The notes under the pieces are model-generated. The model saw nothing but the letters and a program-made list of their open reading frames with translations. It was not told where the DNA came from and made no database searches. The position numbers and the translations under genes were made by a program. From Lacticaseibacillus zeae DSM 20178 = KCTC 3804 (GTDB lineage: Bacteria > Bacillota > Bacilli > Lactobacillales > Lactobacillaceae): a DNA stretch of 64,000 bases. The stretch is from positions 1 to 64,000 of the forward strand of contig NZ_BACQ01000022.1 of NCBI RefSeq assembly GCF_000260435.1, in the 5' to 3' direction. Positions within the stretch are counted from its first letter, which is position 1, and each line of letters begins with the position of its first letter. Shown one piece after another: positions 27,702 to 35,617 of this stretch.

Positions 27702-27816
27702 GTGAGCGTGAGTCGGCGCGCTTAGGAATCGGCGTGTAAGTGGCCTTGGACGTGACGACTCGGGCTTCCAAGGCCCTTACACGCCGACCCCTGCGCCGGC
27801 GAACACGTTATGGTGA
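27702..27816. repeat. Dispersed long-hairpin intergenic repeat, copy C
   Basis: Ends GTGAGCGTGAGTCGGCGCGC and CTGCGCCGGCGAACACGTTAT; arms ATCGGCGTGTAAGTGGCCTTGG and CCAAGGCCCTTACACGCCGA. It is inserted between the PTS IIA gene and DUF3284. Confidence 0.87.
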
Positions 27817-27852
27817 CGACGGTTATGCTGACACCTGCCACAGCCACCCGTT

Positions 27853-28182
27853 TTACTTTTGGGCATGGATTTGCTGGTAAAGATCAATAATCTCATCGGC
27901 AAGTCGACGAATTGTCATAGCACTCATAAGATGATCCTGACTGTGCACCATTAATAAGGTGACGTCAACTTTTTGACCTCGTGCTTCGTACGTCAGCATT
28001 TGAGTCTGAGCTTGGTGAGCTTGCTTGAGCTTCGCATCCGCGTGTTTCAAAAGTTTGCGGCTGCGTTCGATTTGATCGGCTTTGGCTGCATCAATCGCTG
28101 CCATCGTCGCTTTTTGCGCATCACCGGCTGCACTCATCAGCGTCATCATAGCAGCCATTTGTTCCGCCTTCATACTTTCCAT
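27853..28182 (-). CDS. PTS lactose/cellobiose-family IIA component (orphan)
   Basis: 109 residues, all-helical. Matches the lactose/cellobiose IIA fold: MAAMMTLMSAAGDAQKATMAA at the N-terminus and LLMVHSQDHLMSAMT near residue 85, where the first His of VHSQDHLM is the expected phosphorylation site. It accepts phosphate from HPr-P and passes it to a IIB domain. No IIB or IIC gene is in the window, so it must act with components encoded elsewhere or serve regulation. DUF3284 follows after the inserted repeat. Start could be the first or second Met (MESMKAEQ). Confidence 0.87.
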   Translation of the reverse strand: MESMKAEQMAAMMTLMSAAGDAQKATMAAIDAAKADQIERSRKLLKHADAKLKQAHQAQTQMLTYEARGQKVDVTLLMVHSQDHLMSAMTIRRLADEIIDLYQQIHAQK

Positions 28183-28219
28183 GACTGCCCTCCGTCCCTA
28201 TCATACCGCTGATTTCGTC

Positions 28220-29524
28220 TCATGGCTGTTTCTTATGCTTACCTTTATTCCGCCGATCCCGTACGCGATTTTTTTTATGCTTACGATGCGGCTTCTCGCC
28301 CGGATCAGCTGCTTTAGCCGACTGCTCTTTCTTAAGCATTTTTTGTGCGGACTTTTGCTTAGGTACCTGAGCTGCTGAATCAGTGGTGGCATTGTCTTTT
28401 GACGTGTCTGTCGATGGTGCAGGTGGCGTGTCGACTAACTTTCCATCGACCATATACGCCCGGTGAATCCCATATTGCGGTACCAGCTTGGCCAAGTCAC
28501 GGCGATCATGATCATCCCCCAAGGTCACGACCAGCCCTGACTCACCCATGCGGCCGGTGCGTCCGGCGCGATGAATATATACTTCGGCTCGCTTTGGCGG
28601 ATCAAAGTTCACCACGGCCGGCAGCTTGGGAATATCCAACCCACGGCCTGCCATATCTGTCACTAATAACAAAGTCACGCGACCATGCCGAAAATCGGTT
28701 AGCGCCTTTTGCCGGCTAGTCTGGCGACCTTCCCGCGACAATACGGCAAAACGGACGGCCTGATGGCGCAAAATGCCGGCAGCTCGTTCTAACGAAGCAT
28801 TTTGATTGAAGAAAACCAGTGCCTTGAAGCCATCAGTGTGGGCCAGCGTACGCAACCAATCAATTTGATGCGCGCGATCGGTTTGTAAGAAAAGATGCCG
28901 AACCGTTCCTTGCGTCTTGTCGATGGCACGGACGTCAATCAATTTAGGCGTTTTGCCAAACCACTTAGACATTTCCTTGAAATAGGGACTTGGCGTGGCG
29001 GAGAAAAATGCCAGTTGCGTTTCGGCCGGAGCTGCCGCAGCAATTTCCCGAACCTGCGCAAAGCCGGGATCCCGCAACATTTCATCGGCTTCGTCAACGA
29101 CCAGTGTTTGCAAACCGGCCAGCTTTAACTTGTGTGATTGGATCAGTTCCAACAAGCGTCCTGCTGTCGCCACAATTACTTCCGGTTTCTCTTTAAGCCG
29201 CGTCAACTGCCGCTTCACGTTCGCCGAGCCGATAATGCCTTGAACGTTGACATGGATATCTTGCGCGTACGGCGTTAACACGTCGCGCGTCTGGATAGCC
29301 AACTCTTGTGAAGGTGCCAAAATAAGCAGCTGAAGGCCATCACCCGGCACGATTTTTTCTAATAAAGGTAAGCCAAATGCCAGCGTTTTACCCGATCCGG
29401 TTGGTGCCAGGCCAATCACATCTTCATCGGTTTTTAGCGGCTGATAAACAGCGGCTTGAATCGGCGTTTGCTCAGTAAAGCCATCAGCCTGCCACCGTTT
29501 TTGAAACGGGGTTGCAATTGTCAA
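28220..29524 (-). CDS. DEAD-box RNA helicase
   Basis: About 434 residues. The start is uncertain: TTG at 29524 has GAGGA 8 nt upstream, while a GTG at 29539 overlaps the previous stop by 1 nt and would add five residues. ATP-dependent RNA helicase for ribosome assembly or mRNA decay, cytoplasmic. Motifs: Q-motif region WQADGFTEQTPIQAAVYQPL, APTGSGKT (about 40-47), VDEADEML, FFSATPS, and HRAGRTGRMG. A highly basic tail of about 70 residues (KPHRKHKKNRVRDRRNKG) probably binds RNA. Co-transcribed with the upstream oxidoreductase. Closest to the CshA/CshB class; I do not assign a symbol. Confidence 0.92.
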   Translation of the reverse strand: MTIATPFQKRWQADGFTEQTPIQAAVYQPLKTDEDVIGLAPTGSGKTLAFGLPLLEKIVPGDGLQLLILAPSQELAIQTRDVLTPYAQDIHVNVQGIIGSANVKRQLTRLKEKPEVIVATAGRLLELIQSHKLKLAGLQTLVVDEADEMLRDPGFAQVREIAAAAPAETQLAFFSATPSPYFKEMSKWFGKTPKLIDVRAIDKTQGTVRHLFLQTDRAHQIDWLRTLAHTDGFKALVFFNQNASLERAAGILRHQAVRFAVLSREGRQTSRQKALTDFRHGRVTLLLVTDMAGRGLDIPKLPAVVNFDPPKRAEVYIHRAGRTGRMGESGLVVTLGDDHDRRDLAKLVPQYGIHRAYMVDGKLVDTPPAPSTDTSKDNATTDSAAQVPKQKSAQKMLKKEQSAKAADPGEKPHRKHKKNRVRDRRNKGKHKKQP

Positions 29525-29538
29525 AATGATCGTCCTCA

Positions 29539-30492
29539 CTAAAAGTCCAGATTAGCGGAAGTCCGCAGAATCGACATGACTTGGTGTACTTCCTTGGCGA
29601 GTTGCCAAGCTTTATCAAAGGCATTCCGATCCTGACCGGTAATTGCCTTGGCAAAGTAAGCAGCCTCCGCTTCCATTGGGTTAGCCAGCTTTTCGGTGCT
29701 TAAAACCTGATCGTCAAGTTTGATCGTCTCAAGTTCCGCTGCATTATCCATCGTCAAGGTCTGCCTGCCGGAATAAATCTCCGATGGCAGCGAACTATTG
29801 GTGGTTTTGCCGGTGATCAATGTAACAGAAAAGTCGCCATAATCCAACCGCGCTACACCATCGCCATCAACGCCGCTTTTAAGAAAATGCGGCAGGTAAA
29901 CGGCGTTGTCAGGAACCCCGAACCAGGCAACGGCATCGTAAACCAGATAAATGCCCAGATCCATTAAGGCACCGCCGGCGAACTCGGGGTTGAAAACATT
30001 CGGCAATTTGCCAGCCAAAAAGGCATCATATTTGGACGAATACTTCATATACGTGAGAGTCGCGCCATCGATTTGCTGGCGGTGGGTGAAATCGTTGACC
30101 ACCTGGAAGTTATGCTCATAGACGTGGCGCGCAGCTTCAAAAAGGTACAGTTGTGGCTTTTTGCGCAACGCTTCATCTAATTTCTCGAATTCCATGGCTG
30201 TTGCGACCAATGGCTTTTCAACAATCACGTGCTTGTCAGCATCAAGTGCCGCCAGCGCTTGCGAGGCGTGCAGACTATTAGGACTGGCAATATACACCAC
30301 GTCCACATCACTGCCCAGAAAATCGTCCATCTTCGTATACGCCGTTGCAGGTGCCGTCTGGTCGATGAATGACTGAGCGCTTTCTTCGTGTCGCGAATAA
30401 ACTGCCGTCAGCTCAAAGGCATTGGTGGCCTTTGCTGCAGCCACGAATTGCTTGGTGATCCATCCTGTTCCGATCACGCCGAGTTTCAACAT
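29539..30492 (-). CDS. Gfo/Idh/MocA family oxidoreductase
   Basis: 317 residues from the ATG at 30492, with GGAGGACTTGCC upstream; the longer frame lacks an SD. NAD(P)-dependent dehydrogenase acting on a sugar, inositol or sugar-derived substrate. N-terminal Rossmann fold LKLGVIGTGWITKQFV, then YIASPNSLHASQALAAL and HVIVEKPLVATAMEFEKL with the conserved EKP lysine; C-terminal alpha/beta substrate domain contains GGALMDLGIYLVYDAVAWFG. Substrate unknown. It overlaps or abuts the helicase gene, so translation is probably coupled, an unusual functional pairing. Confidence 0.9.
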   Translation of the reverse strand: MLKLGVIGTGWITKQFVAAAKATNAFELTAVYSRHEESAQSFIDQTAPATAYTKMDDFLGSDVDVVYIASPNSLHASQALAALDADKHVIVEKPLVATAMEFEKLDEALRKKPQLYLFEAARHVYEHNFQVVNDFTHRQQIDGATLTYMKYSSKYDAFLAGKLPNVFNPEFAGGALMDLGIYLVYDAVAWFGVPDNAVYLPHFLKSGVDGDGVARLDYGDFSVTLITGKTTNSSLPSEIYSGRQTLTMDNAAELETIKLDDQVLSTEKLANPMEAEAAYFAKAITGQDRNAFDKAWQLAKEVHQVMSILRTSANLDF

Positions 30493-30700
30493 GGCAAGTC
30501 CTCCTTCAAACATGATCACAGCTGCATTCAGACGCAACTGTGCACGTTCTTTTTTGATTCAGCCATGGCCTAAATTAAAGGCCATTAGAACCGTTCATGA
30601 TTATTGTAACAGCCCAGTAACAGAAAAACAGCACCACTGTAACCACTAAATAAAAAACTCATGGTAGACTAAGCATAGATAAAAATGGGAGGTCGAAAAC

Positions 30701-31057
30701 ATGGCGAGTTTTTTACGCGGGTTGAAATATGCACTCGCGCACCGCGGTCATCATCACAAGGATAAGGGCAAAGCCCCGAATCCGGCAATGGCATTGGCAA
30801 AGAACTTCACGGGAAGCTTTGCTTTTCTTGATGAACAGACCAACAAGACCCACTCGCTAGCGATCTCGCCGCAGCTGCAGATCGCAATCGACAATAAAAT
30901 CCTGCCAGGGCAAGTGGTCGGGATTACCATTAACGAACTGACTTTTCTTGATCACTATGGATACAAACTGGTCATTACGGCAGACGACAATGGCCCACAG
31001 ACCATTTATGACGAAGCTGAAGACGCCACATATGCCATTATTATTCCGAGTGCGTGA
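30701..31057 (+). CDS. Small hypothetical protein, probably DUF4828
   Basis: 118 residues, ATG at 30701 after GGGAGG. Starts with a basic His-rich segment (HRGHHHKDKGK) followed by a small beta-rich domain, FTGSFAFLDEQTNKTHSLAI and YGYKLVITADD. This resembles the DUF4828 group of Lactobacillales, function unknown; I am only moderately sure. No signal peptide. Transcribed divergently from the oxidoreductase-helicase operon with 200 bp between, and ended by a clear terminator. Confidence 0.65.
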   Translation: MASFLRGLKYALAHRGHHHKDKGKAPNPAMALAKNFTGSFAFLDEQTNKTHSLAISPQLQIAIDNKILPGQVVGITINELTFLDHYGYKLVITADDNGPQTIYDEAEDATYAIIIPSA

Positions 31058-31104
31058 CAAGCATCAGCTATTCACCAGTGCAGAAGCCGACTTACGCTAA
31101 TAGC

Positions 31105-31142
31105 CCAAAAAGTGCCGATCCATTGCGGACCGGCACTTTTTG
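31105..31142. terminator. Terminator between the DUF4828-like gene and yxeA
   Basis: AAAAAGTGCCG / CCGGCACTTTTT stem with T-runs on both strands in a convergent gap. Confidence 0.88.
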
Positions 31143-31160
31143 CTGTCTTTTTATGATGGC

Positions 31161-31517
31161 CTACTCAAGCTTGGCCAACGCTGCTTTGGGAACCTGTGAA
31201 CGTGAGATGCTTTCCCAACTGGTGACGCCTTTTTTATCATTATAGGTGACTTTCAGAAACGCATTTTTTCTTAACGGACGATCTCGATTCGCATTAAACT
31301 TCAACTGTTGTAAGCCGCCTCGCTCATCAAAGCCAGGCAGATCGTAAGCGTAAATCGTGTGCTTGTTGCCTTCATCATCACGATTGGTGACCCGCTGACC
31401 AGTGTTGGTAATTTTTGTGTAGTACGTGGTACCGCCATAATTGGTGATTTCAAAAATCTTTAAACCGCCAAAAACGAGTACAACCAGCACGACCAGGCCG
31501 ATCAGTACTTTTTTCAT
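31161..31517 (-). CDS. YxeA family protein (DUF1093)
   Basis: 118 residues from the ATG at 31517 (GGTGAACAGG upstream). One N-terminal membrane helix or uncleaved signal (KKVLIGLVVLVVLVFGGLKIF), then a small beta domain with the family pattern YYTKITNTGQRV, YAYDLPGFDERG and FLKVTYNDKKGVTSWESI. YxeA-type proteins are exported OB-like proteins often in several copies in lactobacilli; no function is proven. Located outside the membrane by topology. Confidence 0.85.
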   Translation of the reverse strand: MKKVLIGLVVLVVLVFGGLKIFEITNYGGTTYYTKITNTGQRVTNRDDEGNKHTIYAYDLPGFDERGGLQQLKFNANRDRPLRKNAFLKVTYNDKKGVTSWESISRSQVPKAALAKLE

Positions 31518-31646
31518 CCTGTTCACCTCGCTATCAGTATGGCCCAATATGCCACAATCGAGAATGGTTTCGGCGAACATTTAACGAACAGTTTTGTTAG
31601 ATCAGCGCGTTTTGCGAATGGTCAGGATGATTGAGCGACTGAAAGC

Positions 31647-32372
31647 CTATTGCGCCAGCCGCAAGAAGCTGCTTCGCTTTCCCATAAATACGGCTACGCG
31701 ATAAGTTGCTTGCGGGCCGTTGGGGATACGGGCACCCGCTGTATACTGCCAAAAGTTGCCCTTTTGCGCTGGCTGTTTGTCGCTTACGATCCACCGTGGT
31801 GCTTGAGGCACAACCGGCTTAACTTTTGCTAAAATATCAGGACTCCCCATCAATAGTACCGGCCGATGGTATTGCTGCTGAATAGCCGTTATAAACGCAT
31901 TCAAATGCTGAGTCAGCCATGCAGCACTTGGCTTTCGCTCACTGTAATAACTTAAATAAATGCCGATGGGCAGATCACCAATATTCGACCCGACTTTTCG
32001 CTCAAACTGAAGTGCTTGCGCTTGCGGTGTGGTTTCAAAACTGAAAACATGATAAACCCCAATACTAAGCCTGCTGCCAGCGGCTTGATCAAAATTGGTA
32101 TTGAAATTGTCATCAAAATAGCTGCTGCCTTCAGTCGCTTTGAGGTAAACAAAGCTGACTTTACTGGCGCGTAAACGATCAAAATCCTGAACCCCATCTG
32201 TTTGGTCCAACCGTATGCCCAAAATGGGATACGTTGCCGGATCTGGGCGCGGATTGCGCTGCAGCCACCACCCTACCAGCAACAAAACTGCCAGTATGCC
32301 ACTGGCGATGAATAACCACCGGTGCCACCGATGGCGATAAGTATCTGCATAAATGACCCGCCGACTCCGCAA
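31647..32372 (-). CDS. Membrane-anchored GH25-like (lysozyme-type) protein with altered active site
   Basis: 241 residues from a TTG at 32372, preceded by GGGAGG with 7 nt spacing. One membrane helix at about 19-38 (LFIASGILAVLLLVGWWL) puts the rest outside. The GH25 barrel is recognisable in VSFVYLKATEGSSYFDDNF, LSIGVYHVFSF and GNFWQYTAGARIPN. The first catalytic Asp region reads GIRLDQTDG instead of GID, and the usual DxE after LPxxL reads LPIGIYLSYYSE, so the catalytic acids appear replaced. Known GH25 muramidases cut peptidoglycan; this one may bind it only. A divergent active version cannot be ruled out. Confidence 0.72.
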   Translation of the reverse strand: MRSRRVIYADTYRHRWHRWLFIASGILAVLLLVGWWLQRNPRPDPATYPILGIRLDQTDGVQDFDRLRASKVSFVYLKATEGSSYFDDNFNTNFDQAAGSRLSIGVYHVFSFETTPQAQALQFERKVGSNIGDLPIGIYLSYYSERKPSAAWLTQHLNAFITAIQQQYHRPVLLMGSPDILAKVKPVVPQAPRWIVSDKQPAQKGNFWQYTAGARIPNGPQATYRVAVFMGKRSSFLRLAQ

Positions 32373-32399
32373 AAAAATCCTCCCTTATCGCCGCATCCC

Positions 32400-32719
32400 C
32401 ATTTATAGGCAAACGGCCGCTTTGATTGGTCTTATTGTAACAAAGTCAAACACTTTTCGGATAATAGGGTTAGAAAATTCTTGACCATGAACATACAAAA
32501 TGACTTTTTTACTACGGTAATCCGGTATTTAACGGCGCATGCTAAAACCCAGACTCAGTGCTTCATCAATACCGCAACGATCCTCGCCATAAAGCTTACT
32601 GTCGCTGAGCCGTCCTGATTGTCTTTCCACCAACCGTGCTTTAGAATTAGCTTGTGATGATAATGGTTAGAATTTTGAACTGTTGTTAGTCAGAAAACGC
32701 TTAGAAAGGAGCGGCAGCC
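32400..32719. other. Intergenic gap upstream of the NfeD/slipin pair
   Basis: About 320 bp without a supported gene. The part near 32640-32680 is AT-rich with GATAAT-like boxes that could serve as a -10, but I find no convincing -35. Nothing else is recognised. Confidence 0.4.
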
Positions 32720-32914
32720 ATGCTTGATGATCGGCTTTTGGGAACAACGTTTGTTTTGCCAACTTCAGCGCGGCATGGCGAGATAACGCTTTATGGCATT
32801 CATTATCATTATCGCGTCAACGATGATGCGGTTGCCGGCGACTTGGTCGTGGTGAATGCTGTTTCTCCGTTGTTTCTTGGCGTCGTAAAACCGGAACATC
32901 GGTTAGAGTATTAG
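32720..32914 (+). CDS. NfeD-like stand-alone OB-fold protein
   Basis: 64 residues, ATG at 32720 after AGAAAGGAGC. The sequence GTTFVLPTSARHGEITLYGIHY followed by VAGDLVVVNAVSPLFLGVVK has the pattern of the C-terminal OB domain of NfeD proteins (G..V..G...Y ... G..V.V.......L.V). NfeD partners are encoded next to SPFH/stomatin proteins, and a slipin gene follows after 41 bp. Here the membrane and protease domains are absent, leaving only the OB fold. Assignment combines weak similarity with strong context. Confidence 0.6.
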   Translation: MLDDRLLGTTFVLPTSARHGEITLYGIHYHYRVNDDAVAGDLVVVNAVSPLFLGVVKPEHRLEY

Positions 32915-32955
32915 GCCGCATAGTATATTGGTTTCGACTCAAGGGGGTCTTGTCT

Positions 32956-33879
32956 ATGAATGTTGTTCTTATTTCAATCGCAGTGATTGTTTTAGTCATC
33001 GTCATCGCCGTGCTTTTCACCAGCGTTGCGATTATCCACACTGGCGAAGTTGGCATCGTCGAGCGACTTGGTAAATATGTGGCAACGCTGCAGCCTGGTT
33101 TTCATGTGGTGCCGCCGTTTATCTATCGCATCACCGAAATTGTCAACATGAAGCAGATTCCGTTAAAAGTTGACGAGCAGGAAGTCATCACAAAAGATAA
33201 CGTTGTCGTGCGGATTTCCGAAACACTTAAGTATCACATTACCGATGTCAACGCGTATGTTTACCAAAACAAGGATTCCGTGCTTTCAATGGTTCAGGAT
33301 ACCCGAGCTAATTTGCGGGGCATTATCGGGAATATGGATCTGAACGATGTTTTGAACGGCACCGAAACCATTAACCAAACCTTGTTTCAACAAATTGCCG
33401 AAACAACTGCCGGTTATGGCTTGAATGTCGACCGGGTCAACATTGATTCCATTCAAGTGGACGCCACGATTCAGGATTCCATGAACAAACTACTCCGGGC
33501 TTCACGGGAAAAGGAAGCCAACATCATGGAAGCGGAAGGCCACAAACAAGCAGCTATTGCCAAAGCTGAAGGTGAAAAGCAGGCAGCCATTTTGGAAGCT
33601 GAAGCCAATAAGCAAACGCAGATTCTCCAAGCTCAGGGTCACGCGGAAAGTCAACGGTTAATCGCTGCTGCCGTTAAGGATCAAATCAACTCAATCAATG
33701 CTGGGTTGATCGACAATGGCGACTTATATTTGAAGTACAAGAATGTTGAAGCCATCGAGGCCTTGGCTAAAGGCACGGCTAACACGGTTGTTTTACCAAG
33801 CACGGCCATTGATTCATTAGGCACTCTGCCGGCGTTAGGCAAGTTGTTTAACCAGAAGTCTGATACGAAAGAAAATTAA
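32956..33879 (+). CDS. SPFH domain protein (slipin/paraslipin, stomatin-like)
   Basis: 307 residues from the ATG at 32956, with AGGGGG 8 nt upstream; a TTG at 32950 is too close to the SD. One N-terminal helix (about 4-27) anchors it. The SPFH domain follows: HTGEVGIVERLGKYVATLQP, then LKVDEQEVITKDNVVVRISE and YGLNVDRVNIDSIQVDA, then a long Ala/Glu/Lys coiled coil with repeated KAEGEKQAAILEAEANKQ. Such proteins form oligomeric cages organising membrane microdomains and often regulate proteases. Operon with the NfeD-like gene. A weak terminator hairpin (AAGTCGAA / TTCGACTTTTT) lies at 33887-33920. Confidence 0.93.
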   Translation: MNVVLISIAVIVLVIVIAVLFTSVAIIHTGEVGIVERLGKYVATLQPGFHVVPPFIYRITEIVNMKQIPLKVDEQEVITKDNVVVRISETLKYHITDVNAYVYQNKDSVLSMVQDTRANLRGIIGNMDLNDVLNGTETINQTLFQQIAETTAGYGLNVDRVNIDSIQVDATIQDSMNKLLRASREKEANIMEAEGHKQAAIAKAEGEKQAAILEAEANKQTQILQAQGHAESQRLIAAAVKDQINSINAGLIDNGDLYLKYKNVEAIEALAKGTANTVVLPSTAIDSLGTLPALGKLFNQKSDTKEN

Positions 33880-33886
33880 GTTTTTT

Positions 33887-33921
33887 AAGTCGAATCGCAC
33901 AAGTTGCCCTTCGACTTTTTA
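33887..33921 (+). terminator. Probable terminator of the slipin operon
   Basis: AAGTCGAA / TTCGACTT hairpin followed by TTT; short stem, so moderate support. Confidence 0.55.
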
Positions 33922-34080
33922 GTTCTGGGTAAATTTAACGCCCATCAGAGCATCCGAATTTTTAACCACTTTGGCATACGTTATGTTGGTAGCAACCCCT
34001 TCACTTTCGGAACCAGGCCAAACAGCGTAGTATTGATTTAAAATAAACCCGGCATTTATCGGGTATTTTGAGGTGAGTCC

Positions 34081-34953
34081 ATGTACCAACTCTTAACTGA
34101 TTCTTGTTGTGATCTGCCTTATCAGACACTGCATGATCATCATGTCGATTTCGTTTCGATGCACTTTACGATTGATGGTGTGGAATATGAAGACGATCTT
34201 GGTGAGGATCATTATGATATCAACGCCTTTTATCAGCAGCTCAAGCAGAATGTCATGCCGACCACCACGCAGGTTAACGTCGGCCAGTTCGTTGACTTTT
34301 TCACGCCTTACGTTAAGGCAAAAACACCCATTCTCTACATCGGGTTTTCCAGCGGCCTGAGTGGAACTTTTAACTCGGCCACGCAAGCACGAGCCATGTT
34401 GCTGGAGAAGCATCCGGACGCGCAGATTTATTTAGTTGACACTTTAGCGGCGTGTGCCGGTGAAGGTCAGCTCGTTCTTGATGCCATTGATAAACGCGAT
34501 GCCGGCATGCCAATCGATGAATTAGCGAAATGGTTAACCGACCACCGACTTGACTATCGGATGTGGTTCACAGTTGACAAGCTTGATTTTCTTTATCACG
34601 GCGGTCGGGTTTCCCGAACGTCAGCGGCGCTGGGTACCATGTTGAATATCAAGCCGGTGATGGATGTTGATACTGAAGGGAAACTAAGAGTTGTGCGAAA
34701 AGTCCGCGCTCGCAAACGCTCGCTCATCGACTTGGCGAATGAGACCTTAAAAGCCGTTCAGGAAAATCCGCAACACCGCGTCATCATTTCCACTTCCGGT
34801 GATCAGGAGGCAGCTAACTTTATTAAAGATCGGCTTCATGAAGCCTCGCCACAAACCCCACTGCAAATCGGTAACATCGGGCCGACAATTGCCAGCCACA
34901 CCGGTTTCGGCTGTGTCGCGGTTTTCTCAATGGCAACGGAAGATCGGCAGTAA
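34081..34953 (+). CDS. DegV family fatty-acid-binding protein
   Basis: 290 residues, ATG at 34081 after GAGGTG. DegV/FakB-type proteins bind a fatty acid for phosphorylation by FakA. The N-terminal LLTDSCCDLPYQTL carries the TDS motif; TTTQVNVGQFVDFFTPYV and IGFSSGLSGTFNSA hold the conserved Thr/Ser that contact the carboxylate; the C-terminal domain has FLYHGGRVSRTSAALGTMLNIKP (quoted as FLYHGGRVSR) and a His near the end (ASHTGFG), as in FakB. No fakA in the window. Single gene. Confidence 0.92.
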   Translation: MYQLLTDSCCDLPYQTLHDHHVDFVSMHFTIDGVEYEDDLGEDHYDINAFYQQLKQNVMPTTTQVNVGQFVDFFTPYVKAKTPILYIGFSSGLSGTFNSATQARAMLLEKHPDAQIYLVDTLAACAGEGQLVLDAIDKRDAGMPIDELAKWLTDHRLDYRMWFTVDKLDFLYHGGRVSRTSAALGTMLNIKPVMDVDTEGKLRVVRKVRARKRSLIDLANETLKAVQENPQHRVIISTSGDQEAANFIKDRLHEASPQTPLQIGNIGPTIASHTGFGCVAVFSMATEDRQ

Positions 34954-35078
34954 TTATCGGTAACCGCAACCGTCACATATGCTTGTGTTTAAGGAAAAAG
35001 CGCCACAATACTTCTCTATCAACTTCACCAATTGGAAAGCTGAAAATGCCATATTTTTAAACGAGGAGGTTGCCCGTT

Positions 35079-35534
35079 ATGGCGACACGACGCGCAATGC
35101 CAGAAGATATCCCGCATCTATTACCACTTGTCCAAGGCTATTATCATGACAGCCCGGTACCACTCACTATTGATCCGCCGGCCATGGCAGCACATCTTGA
35201 GCGTCTGCGTACTGATTCCGAACTCGGTTATTTATTAGTCACAGAGCTTGACGAGCAGTTGGCCGGTTTTGCCATTTTATATCGCAGCTTCGATACGCGA
35301 ACACTAAAGCCGCTGCTTATCATCAACAATGTCTATGTCGCCCCTAAGTTCCGCCGCCATGGGCTGGCTCGTCAACTCATGACCGCGGCATTCGATCTGG
35401 CAACCGATGAAGGCTTCACAAGTGCCAACTGGCAGACCCGCACCAGTAATCTAGGCGCTCAGCATTTGTACGACCAGATTGGCGAACGGGAAACCGGGTG
35501 GCTGCATTATCATCATGTGATTCCTGACGCATAG
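35079..35534 (+). CDS. GNAT family N-acetyltransferase
   Basis: 151 residues from the ATG at 35079 with AGGAGG 9 nt upstream. Transfers an acetyl group from acetyl-CoA to an unknown amine. The acetyl-CoA-binding motif NNVYVAPKFRRHGLARQLM (residues about 87-105) has the R/Q-x-x-G-x-A/G pyrophosphate loop, preceded by a beta strand LLII. The end, NWQTRTSNLGAQHLYDQIGE, contains the usual NxxAxxLYxxxGF-like motif. Single gene with strong terminator; convergent with pepO. Confidence 0.88.
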   Translation: MATRRAMPEDIPHLLPLVQGYYHDSPVPLTIDPPAMAAHLERLRTDSELGYLLVTELDEQLAGFAILYRSFDTRTLKPLLIINNVYVAPKFRRHGLARQLMTAAFDLATDEGFTSANWQTRTSNLGAQHLYDQIGERETGWLHYHHVIPDA

Positions 35535-35579
35535 AAAAAAGCTGGCTCTTGTCATCAGTGCCAAGAGCCAGCTTTTTTA
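35535..35579. terminator. Bidirectional terminator between the acetyltransferase and pepO
   Basis: AAAAAAGCTGGCTCTTG / CAAGAGCCAGCTTTTTT perfect stem. Confidence 0.92.
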
Positions 35580-35617
35580 ATCCGAACTATTTCATTTAAA
35601 ACACTTTCGTTTGCACA

